Of a DNA stretch of 30,390 bases, positions 25,201 through 30,390 are shown in pieces. The stretch comes from HGM04593 sp045634085 (GTDB taxonomy: Bacteria > Bacteroidota > Bacteroidia > Bacteroidales > Bacteroidaceae): positions 1 to 30,390 of the forward strand of contig JAZQZM010000005.1 of NCBI GenBank assembly GCA_045634085.1, read 5' to 3'. Under the pieces are notes generated by a model, which saw nothing but the letters and a program-made list of their open reading frames with translations, was not told the origin of the DNA and made no database searches. The position numbers and the translations under genes were made by a program. Numbering within the stretch: the stretch's first letter is position 1; every line of letters starts with the position of its first letter.

Positions 25201-26564
25201 CACTCGACGGCTTCTATCTGCATTACACAGTGCTTGCCGATGGTGTTGAGGTTGAGGAGGGTGTTGTTGAGATGCCTGCATTGGCTCCGAATGCCGAAGG
25301 TGTAGTTACGTTACCTTATAATACAACTGCTACTGAGGGCGTTGAACTGATGTTGAATGTTGAGGTATGCTACAAGGATGCCCAGACTTGGGTTGAAAAG
25401 GATTACTCAATAGCGGCAGAGCAATATACACTTGCCGGGCGCGATGTTACTCCTCTTGCTATCAATGGAAATGAGGAAATCTCTCTTGTAAAGACATCCA
25501 ATGGATACAAAGTCTCAAGTTCTGCAATGGAGATGACATTCGCTTCGAACGGTACAATGAATTCATGGACTGTAAACGGCAAGACTATTGCTCTTGAAGG
25601 CCCTGAATATGACAACTACCGTTGGGTGGAGAATGACGGACCAACAGAATCACTTGACAAATACAATGCCAAGAACGGAATCAAGTCAAAGTCGGCGACA
25701 TTCACGCTTGCTGATGATAAAAAGTCAGTCAATGTTGTCATCAATGCAAGCGGCTGGTTCTGTACATACAAGTTCGTCTATACAATAACAGCTGATGGTG
25801 CTCTGCTTGTCGACGCTTCGTATAAGGTTGTTCCCGAGGATGCCCGCCGCATCGGTATGTCATTGGTGTTCCCTGCGGAGTTTGAGCAGATTGAATACTA
25901 TGCATACGGTCCTTTCGAGAATTATGTTGACCGACGTGGCGGTTCTACACTCGGACGCTATTATACGACAGTGAGTGACATGTTTGAACCTTATCCAAAA
26001 CCACAGAGTATGGGTAACCGTGAGGGATTGCGCGATCTTCTTCTGTTCAACCCTGATGAGGGATACGGCGTAAAGGTTCAGGCACAGGGTGATGTTGCAT
26101 TCTCTTTGTTGCACTACAAGGATGTTGACATGAAGAATGCCGGTCACGCATGGGAACTCCAAAAAGGCAATGTATATGCGCATTTCGACTGTGCTCAGAA
26201 GGGTATCGGCAACGGCAGCTGTGGCAATGTGGTGACATTGGACAAGTATCTCATTCCACAAGGCAAGGAGTATGGCTGTTCATTGCTGTTCACTCCTGTG
26301 GCCGGTATTGAAAGCGGTGTTGAGGGTATTGTAGAGAATCTACTGCGCTTCAATGTCGTTGACGGCTTGCTTTTCTGTAATGGTGATTTGAAGGCCGGGA
26401 CCGAACTTGCTGTATATAATATGGGTGGAGTCGTTGTATCTTCGGCAACTGTTGCTGCGGATGCCGGGGCGGCAACTATTGATGTTGCAGGATTGCCACA
26501 TGGCTCATATATTGTTGTAGTCAGGAACGCGAATGACAGGACTGTCTACAAGGTCTTGCTCTGA
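22278..26564 (+). CDS. Secreted GH2 beta-galactosidase with tandem lectin-like domains and T9SS-like tail
   Basis: A 1428-residue enzyme predicted to hydrolyse terminal beta-galactosides, with a signal peptide (1-19, MKKIFLFVALMLAASVMFA). Two related ricin-B-like modules follow (about 24-165 and 174-312), sharing G[QK]AID[MV]AL and a downstream LL-W motif. Then come the GH2 sugar-binding domain (from ~365, LNGEWNINW), an Ig-like domain, and the TIM barrel with acid/base Glu791 (GNESGGG) and nucleophile Glu856 (MCEYAHAMGN). Metal-site-like ECH is at 742-744. The LacZ C-terminal beta-sandwich contains YGPFENYVDRR. The last ~75 residues (TELAVYNMGGVVV... HGSYIVVVRN) look like a T9SS type A sorting domain, implying export across the outer membrane. 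The start at 22278 is chosen for the signal peptide; the open frame upstream crosses the promoter. Confidence 0.93.
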   Translation: MKKIFLFVALMLAASVMFAATFPQADGVYRLVNVATGKAVTNGNVAAHNTYLSVADVDNSSLGQEWTFVSLSSKNLVFALYNDNYGQAIDMALSSGTPGKLLQWEATCTDNQSFLVNMVDASEGIVQLLCKSNQALLLKVQADGSLLMEENATGEYTHFRLQYIKQNVVNNLPVIDRYFIIREVESGKALNTRGNNGNNSRIYIDEYKEEAKENFVWQLRRTEANVEYCQLYGPYFGKAIDVALGGVKYPLLWDASYSNENQRLQFVPVEGQKGVYRINAKKSGAWWGLRANGSDLSMIDGYSSGSLFTLEALEPDDVPMANVWEDETFFGENKEEGRAAYMPYASVAKMKSDARYEFPWLDPENAEWLSLNGEWNINWVESVAERPGKDAFWGDNADVSAWNTIKVPSCLEMEGYGDPLYINVNYPFQNNPPLIQMKDGLLNSVASYRRDFDAPASWGDKRVFLHFDGIYGAAFVWMNGKYVGYTQSGNNDAEFDVTDHLREGRNNVSVQVIRWSDASYLEGQDMWHMSGIHRDVYLFAAPKTFVRDHYITSELSAADGYKSASMNVALEMDNRDGAAVAKSAEVALIAPDGSEVAKKDVAFDFSAGETVKSVDVLFENLAGLQLWSAELPNLYTVEVVQKDATGNEEFVFSTKYGFRHIEIKNGLVYVNGEKVLFKGANLQDTHPVTGRSVDIETMLCDVKMMKQSNMNTVRTSHYPRQAKMNAMFDYYGLYCMDEADLECHKSWEDGGEKGGITNEDSWRAQYIDRTVRMVYRDRNFPSIIFWSLGNESGGGKNFNHTYAAVRALDPRPIHYEGASRAGTDPTDIWSEMYPTLAEADEHANRNTRKQPYFMCEYAHAMGNAVGNLQEYWDLMESSKYGIGGCIWDWADQSIYDAEDIKNGNLEVDGVNKYRTGSDFPGPHQGNFVNNGLVAGDRAWSPELTNVKYVYQYIKFLSFDAEVKQLTIKNNYDFISLDGFYLHYTVLADGVEVEEGVVEMPALAPNAEGVVTLPYNTTATEGVELMLNVEVCYKDAQTWVEKDYSIAAEQYTLAGRDVTPLAINGNEEISLVKTSNGYKVSSSAMEMTFASNGTMNSWTVNGKTIALEGPEYDNYRWVENDGPTESLDKYNAKNGIKSKSATFTLADDKKSVNVVINASGWFCTYKFVYTITADGALLVDASYKVVPEDARRIGMSLVFPAEFEQIEYYAYGPFENYVDRRGGSTLGRYYTTVSDMFEPYPKPQSMGNREGLRDLLLFNPDEGYGVKVQAQGDVAFSLLHYKDVDMKNAGHAWELQKGNVYAHFDCAQKGIGNGSCGNVVTLDKYLIPQGKEYGCSLLFTPVAGIESGVEGIVENLLRFNVVDGLLFCNGDLKAGTELAVYNMGGVVVSSATVAADAGAATIDVAGLPHGSYIVVVRNANDRTVYKVLL

Positions 26565-26575
26565 TGTAAAAGCAT

Positions 26576-26596
26576 ACCACACCGGTGGTTTTGTTT
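26576..26596 (+). terminator. Possible intrinsic terminator after the beta-galactosidase gene
   Basis: ACCAC (26576-26580), loop ACCG and GTGGT (26585-26589) are followed by TTTGTTT, 11 bp after the stop. The stem is short (5 bp), so it may be weak. Confidence 0.42.
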
Positions 26597-26653
26597 GCGA
26601 ATTTGACATATTTATATCGGTTTTTCAAAAAAACAGATAAAATTTTCAAAAGA

Positions 26654-26686
26654 TTTGTTTTTTATAAACAAAATGTATTATCTTCG
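26654..26686 (+). promoter_or_regulatory. Probable Bacteroidetes promoter of the small lipoprotein gene
   Basis: TTTG (26654-26657), a 21-bp spacer and TATCTTCG (26679-26686, one mismatch to TAnnTTTG). It predicts a leader of about 65 nt before ATG 26759. Confidence 0.5.
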
Positions 26687-26758
26687 CAAGTGTTTTAAGA
26701 AAGAGGCTTGCCGAAACGCTTAAAAGGGAGTAGGCATTAATTAAATACTTATGTTGTT

Positions 26759-26956
26759 ATGAAGAAGTTTTTGTTTATGGCTGTTGTAGCTTGTGCAATG
26801 GTTTCTTGCGCTGAGAAGGCTGCTACTGAGGAGGCTCAGAACGAGCCAGTTGCTACAGAGGTTGTTCCTGCTGCTGCTACTGAGGTAATCCCTTGTGCTG
26901 CTCCAGGTCCTGACGCAGGTGGTCAGGTTGCTACAGAGGTTGTTCCTGCTGAGTAA
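26759..26956 (+). CDS. Small repetitive lipoprotein
   Basis: A 65-residue protein. Residues 1-16 are a signal sequence ending in a lipobox, AMVSC, with Cys17 as the lipidated residue. The 48-residue mature part is low-complexity, rich in Ala, Glu, Val, Pro and Thr. It carries three ATEV[VI]P motifs and one further Cys (in VIPCAAPGP). The DNA of the first and third motifs is identical over 25 bp (26849-26873 and 26927-26951), suggesting recent internal duplication. It has its own promoter and a strong terminator, so it is a monocistronic unit. No domain or function can be named; an envelope spacer or surface-associated role is possible. A real gene is supported by the lipobox and the flanking signals. 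Confidence 0.75.
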   Translation: MKKFLFMAVVACAMVSCAEKAATEEAQNEPVATEVVPAAATEVIPCAAPGPDAGGQVATEVVPAE

Positions 26957-27016
26957 TTAACTGAAGGCAATATCAGATTTATGCCTTAGGCAATTCGGTT
27001 TGCCTTGAGGCTGGTT

Positions 27017-27060
27017 AAAATAATAACAGACTGACCATGTGTCAGTTTGTTATTATTTTT
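27017..27060 (+). terminator. Intrinsic terminator after the lipoprotein gene
   Basis: The arms AAAATAATAACAGACTGAC (27017-27035) and GTCAGTTTGTTATTATTTT (27041-27059) pair over 19 bp with one G-U wobble around loop CATGT. The outer arm ends in a T-run (TTATTATTTTTGTT). Confidence 0.85.
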
Positions 27061-27127
27061 GTTATACCTCTCCTCTATTTGAAAAAAAGATACTATTTTC
27101 GCGTAAGTTTGGAATAAAAGTATCAAG

Positions 27128-28462
27128 ATGATTGATTATACAGTTTTTAAAGACAAGAAAGCGCTTTATTATACTCTTGGATGCAAGTTGAATTTCTCCG
27201 AGACATCGACAATTGAACGTCAGCTTCAGGATGCCGGAATACGTACGGCAAAACGTGGTGAGAAAGCCGATATATGTATCATCAACAGTTGCGCCGTTAC
27301 TCAGGAGGCCGAGAAGAAGTGTCGTCAGGTAATACACAAGCTCGTGCGCCAGAATCCTGGAGCATATGTGGTGGTTACTGGTTGTTATGCTCAGCTCTCG
27401 GCCGAAAAACTCTCAAAGGAGTTCGGCGTGGATGTGGTTCTTGGTATTGCAAAGAAGGGCGAGGTGCTTGAACATCTTGGTAATCTTGTAAAGCATGAGA
27501 ATGGTGGTGAGTGGTATGCCCAGCCGTCAAAGGATGTGCGCAACTTCGTGCATTCATGCTCGCGCGGTGACCGTACACGCTATTTCCTTAAGGTGCAGGA
27601 TGGATGCGACTACTTCTGTACATATTGTACAATACCCTTTGCACGCGGCCGCAGTCGTAATCCTCTTGTGAGTGAGCTTGTGGAGCAGGCTCGGAAGGCT
27701 GCAGATGAGGGTGGCAAGGAGATTGTGATAACGGGTGTCAACATCGGTGATTTCGGCAAGAGTACAGGCGAGAATTTTGTTTCGCTGGTAAAGGCTCTTG
27801 ATGCAGTAGAGGGTATATCACGTTACCGCGTATCATCAATAGAACCCAATCTTATCACCGATGAAATAATAGAATATGTGGCTCAGTCGCGCAGTTTTAT
27901 GCCTCATTTCCATATCCCGTTGCAGGCTGGCAGTGACGAGGTGCTCAAACTGATGCACCGCCGTTATGATACATCTTTCTTTGCACAGAAGATAGCAAGG
28001 GTGCGAGAATTCCTGCCCGATGCATTCATTGGTGTGGATGTCATCGTGGGTACCCGTGGTGAGAGTGAGGAACTGTTTGTAAAGGCGTATGAATTTATCA
28101 AGGGACTCGACATCTCCCAGTTGCACGTGTTTAGCTATTCTGAACGTCCGGGTACGCAGGCGCTTAAGATAGAAGGTGCTGTATCGCCGGCCGAGAAACA
28201 CCGCCGTAGCCAGATGCTTATTGCTTTGAGTGAGGAGAAAAGGGTGTCGTTCTATGAACGCTACATTAGTAAAGAGGCAGTTGTGCTTTTTGAAAAGCCT
28301 CGTCCGGGAATGCCGATGGGAGGCTTTACAAGCAATTATATACGCGTTGAGACTGTCTCAAAGGCGGAGTATGTAAACCGTCTTGTACGTGTGCGCTTGG
28401 GCGGATTCAACGAAGACAAGTCGGCACTGCTTGCCGATGAGATAATTGGTTTTGCCGATTGA
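27128..28462 (+). CDS. mtaB: tRNA t6A37 methylthiotransferase MtaB
   Basis: A 444-residue radical-SAM enzyme of the methylthiotransferase family, which converts t6A37 to ms2t6A37 in ANN-decoding tRNAs. The N-terminal UPF0004 domain supplies three Cys ligands for one 4Fe-4S cluster: Cys19 (TLGCKLNFSE), Cys55 (NSCAVT) and Cys86 (TGCYAQ). The radical-SAM cluster motif is Cys160-x3-Cys164-x2-Cys167 (GCDYFCTYCTIPFARG). A C-terminal TRAM-like segment starts around 385. The GCKLN and NSCAVT spellings favour MtaB over MiaB (GCQMN, NTCAxR) and RimO. It heads a tight three-gene run; the GT2 gene starts four bases after its stop. Confidence 0.93.
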   Translation: MIDYTVFKDKKALYYTLGCKLNFSETSTIERQLQDAGIRTAKRGEKADICIINSCAVTQEAEKKCRQVIHKLVRQNPGAYVVVTGCYAQLSAEKLSKEFGVDVVLGIAKKGEVLEHLGNLVKHENGGEWYAQPSKDVRNFVHSCSRGDRTRYFLKVQDGCDYFCTYCTIPFARGRSRNPLVSELVEQARKAADEGGKEIVITGVNIGDFGKSTGENFVSLVKALDAVEGISRYRVSSIEPNLITDEIIEYVAQSRSFMPHFHIPLQAGSDEVLKLMHRRYDTSFFAQKIARVREFLPDAFIGVDVIVGTRGESEELFVKAYEFIKGLDISQLHVFSYSERPGTQALKIEGAVSPAEKHRRSQMLIALSEEKRVSFYERYISKEAVVLFEKPRPGMPMGGFTSNYIRVETVSKAEYVNRLVRVRLGGFNEDKSALLADEIIGFAD

Positions 28463-28466
28463 ACCT

Positions 28467-29483
28467 ATGGTTAAGGTAGCTGTTGTTATATTGAACTACA
28501 ATGGTGAGGAGATGTTGAGGCGTTTCCTTCCTACAGTGCTGGAGAATACTCCCGGTGCTGATGTCGTGGTGGTGGACAATGACTCTACCGACTCTTCTGT
28601 CGCACTGGTGAAGGAACGGTTTCCGGCAGTGCGACTGATTGTCCTGGACAGGAACTACGGTTTTGCCGATGGTTACAACAAGGCAATGGCGATGGTTGAT
28701 GCCGAATATGCGTTGCTGCTGAATTCCGATGTTGAGGTTACCCCGGGTTGGATAGAGCCTCTTGTTGAGGCGCTTGATACCGATGCCGACGTTGCGGCTT
28801 GCCAGCCTAAGGTGCTCGATTATAAGCGTAAGTCCTTTTTTGAGTATGCCGGTGCTGCTGGCGGGTTTATTGACCGTTATGGTTATCCTTTCTGCCGTGG
28901 ACGTATATTTGATACTGTTGAAGAGGATAAAGGGCAGTACGATAATGTGTCCGATATTTTTTGGGCGACAGGTGCCGCGATGCTTGTACGTACGGCTGTG
29001 TACCGCGAAGCAGGCGGTCTTGACGGCACATTCTTTGCGCACATGGAGGAGATTGACCTCTGCTGGCGCATGCGTGCCCGTGGGTATCGCATTGTATGTG
29101 TGCCGGCCAGCAAGGTATATCACGTAGGCGGTGCTACGCTTTCGGCGGCGAATCCCCACAAGACATATCTCAATTTCAGGAATAATCTGCTTATGCTCTA
29201 TAAAAACCTGCCGGCAAATGAACTCGGCGGTGTTATGAGGCTGCGTCGCGTTCTAGATTATGTTGCGGCATTCAAGTTTGCTCTGACGGGTGAATCCGGC
29301 CATTTCAAGGCAGTGTTAAGGGCAAGGCGTGATTTCAGGAGAATGAAAAGGGAGTATGCCGCCACACGCGAGGCCAATCTTGCAGCGACACGTACTGCTG
29401 ATATAAAGGAGCGTACTGCATATCTGCTCCTGTGGCACAGATATGCAAAAGGAGAAAAATATTATTCCGATTTAAAATACTGA
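28467..29483 (+). CDS. GT2 family glycosyltransferase
   Basis: A 338-residue GT-A fold glycosyltransferase starting MVKVAVVILNYNGEEMLRRF. The nucleotide-sugar site is seen in VVVVDNDSTDSS (33-44), and a DxD-type motif lies in LLLNSDVEV (83-91; NSD). ATGAAMLVR and the later HMEEIDLCWRMRARGY follow the pattern of rhamnosyl- and related transferases, with a basic C-terminal helix region. It probably adds a sugar to a surface polysaccharide or lipid; donor and acceptor are not determinable. The ATG at 28467 is four bases after the mtaB stop; an upstream TTG at 28446 would overlap mtaB and is rejected. There are no other polysaccharide genes around it, which is unusual for this class. It is followed two bases later by the methyltransferase gene. 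Confidence 0.9.
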   Translation: MVKVAVVILNYNGEEMLRRFLPTVLENTPGADVVVVDNDSTDSSVALVKERFPAVRLIVLDRNYGFADGYNKAMAMVDAEYALLLNSDVEVTPGWIEPLVEALDTDADVAACQPKVLDYKRKSFFEYAGAAGGFIDRYGYPFCRGRIFDTVEEDKGQYDNVSDIFWATGAAMLVRTAVYREAGGLDGTFFAHMEEIDLCWRMRARGYRIVCVPASKVYHVGGATLSAANPHKTYLNFRNNLLMLYKNLPANELGGVMRLRRVLDYVAAFKFALTGESGHFKAVLRARRDFRRMKREYAATREANLAATRTADIKERTAYLLLWHRYAKGEKYYSDLKY

Positions 29484-29485
29484 TA

Positions 29486-30190
29486 ATGGAAACTGCATTA
29501 TATCTGTTGCCTGTTACATTAGGCGATACCCCCATAGGCAAAGTGCTGCCTGAATACAATAAGGAAGTCATTGCCGGCATACGTCATTTCATTGTTGAAG
29601 ATGTGCGTTCGGCACGCCGTTTCCTTCGTGCGGTAGACCCTCAGTTCGATATTGACGGGTCGCAGTTCTTTGAACTCAACAAGCATACATCGCCACAGGA
29701 TATTGCCGGTTATCTGCGTCCTTTATGTGACGGCAGGTCTATGGGTGTCATCTCTGAGGCTGGTTGTCCTGCTGTTGCCGACCCTGGTGCCGATGTCGTT
29801 GCCATAGCCCAGCGCAAGGGGCTGAAGGTTGTTCCGCTTGTGGGCCCCTCAAGCATAATCCTTTCAGTCATGGCCTCTGGCTTCAACGGGCAGAGTTTTG
29901 CCTTCAATGGTTATTTGCCAATCAAGCCCGATGAACGTGTAAAGAAACTCCGTCAGCTGGAGCAACGCATTTACAATGAGGACCAGACGCAACTGTTCAT
30001 AGAGACTCCGTACAGGAACGGGAAGATGATTGAGGATATCCTTAAGAACTGTCGTCCGCAGACTAAGCTGTGCATTGCTGCAAACATAACATGCGAGGGC
30101 GAATATGTCCGTACACGTACGGTGAAGGATTGGCAAGGTAAGGTACCCGACCTTTCCAAGATACCGTGCATATTCTTACTGTACAAATAG
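29486..30190 (+). CDS. RsmI-like SAM-dependent methyltransferase (short tetrapyrrole-methylase-fold form)
   Basis: A 234-residue member of the tetrapyrrole (corrin/porphyrin) methylase superfamily, closest by motif to RsmI, which 2'-O-methylates C1402 of 16S rRNA. Seen are LLPVTLGDTPIGKVLP (7-22, versus the usual ATPIGNLxD), ISEAGCPAVADPG (89-101, versus SDAGTPxISDPG) and VPLVGPSSIILSVMASG (116-132). It is about 50 residues shorter than typical RsmI and lacks its C-terminal extension, so it may be a paralogue with a different target. ATG 29486 is used because it lies two bases after the glycosyltransferase stop and begins the first beta-strand; the frame open upstream is a shadow of the previous gene. 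Confidence 0.85.
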   Translation: METALYLLPVTLGDTPIGKVLPEYNKEVIAGIRHFIVEDVRSARRFLRAVDPQFDIDGSQFFELNKHTSPQDIAGYLRPLCDGRSMGVISEAGCPAVADPGADVVAIAQRKGLKVVPLVGPSSIILSVMASGFNGQSFAFNGYLPIKPDERVKKLRQLEQRIYNEDQTQLFIETPYRNGKMIEDILKNCRPQTKLCIAANITCEGEYVRTRTVKDWQGKVPDLSKIPCIFLLYK

Positions 30191-30390
30191 AGGCCGACTA
30201 AAAAGGTTCTTTTGTGTTGTGCTCGCCCTCAAAATGCTCATTTACGCTAAGTAAATTAACCCACTAAGTGGCTTTTCCTCCTCGTAGCTCGGCATAGAAT
30301 GCGGGCACTCTCTGCTCTCGCATTACAGCGTCGGTTGCGCTTTTTCGGACTTGGTACGCCTAAAAAAACTCTTTTTATTCAACCTAGTAA
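30191..30390. other. Non-coding 3' region with short hairpins
   Basis: No gene start is supported in the last 200 bp. TTTAC-GCTAA-GTAAA (around 30241-30255) can form a small hairpin. The stretch has a regular mix of CTCG/GCTC words similar in style to intergenic elements seen after genes in this phylum. The closing CTAAAAAAACTCTTTTTATTC is AT-rich but has no clear stem. I cannot assign a function. Confidence 0.3.

Noticed and set aside
28446..28466. TTG start for the glycosyltransferase overlapping mtaB
   Set aside because: The ATG at 28467, four bases after the mtaB stop, begins the conserved first strand directly.

Overview
The window comes from the chromosome of a member of the Bacteroidales (Bacteroides/Prevotella-like gut bacteria). 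Four things point there: an L33-DUF4295 ribosomal gene tail, promoters of the Bacteroidetes type (-7 TAnnTTTG with a TTG-like -33 box), a beta-galactosidase ending in a T9SS-like C-terminal domain, and a secreted '5-fold beta-flower' repeat protein. There is no phage, insertion sequence, CRISPR array, tRNA or rRNA. Most genes are ordinary chromosomal genes; the less expected features are in regulation, repeats and domain architecture.

Layout. 1-270: end of rpmG, a DUF4295 gene and a strong terminator. 315-2837 (minus): a small repeat protein and a secreted GH33 sialidase. 2838-3200: a duplicated hairpin element plus divergent promoters. 3201-4138: an ECF sigma factor and a 56-residue protein. 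4184-6777 (minus): a soluble PAS histidine kinase and its NtrC-type sigma-54 activator. 6778-7087: a regulatory region with a long palindrome, two GTGCG palindromes 21 bp apart and a sigma-54-type -24/-12 promoter pointing at the next operon. 7088-15684: TolC-like protein, HlyD/MacA-like adaptor, permease, ABC ATPase and second permease. 16030-17865: a TlpA-like thioredoxin-fold protein. 18016-22048 (minus): an S9 (DPP5-like) peptidase and an MFS transporter with a large duplicated extracytoplasmic insert. 22278-26564: a 1428-residue GH2 beta-galactosidase with two N-terminal lectin-like domains. 26759-26956: a small repeat lipoprotein. 27128-30190: mtaB, a GT2 glycosyltransferase and an RsmI-like methyltransferase, tightly packed.

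How the parts may work together. The best-supported system is the kinase/NtrC pair divergent from a tripartite exporter, with activator-like palindromes and a sigma-54-like promoter between them; this suggests direct sigma-54 control of an envelope exporter whose substrate cannot be read from sequence. The peptidase and MFS pair looks like a peptide cleavage and uptake unit. The sialidase and beta-galactosidase fit stepwise removal of terminal sugars from host glycans, although they are not in one operon. Two families of dispersed intergenic repeat (a GTCATTCTGA-type element and a GAGCGAGAAATACGAA hairpin) occur between genes.
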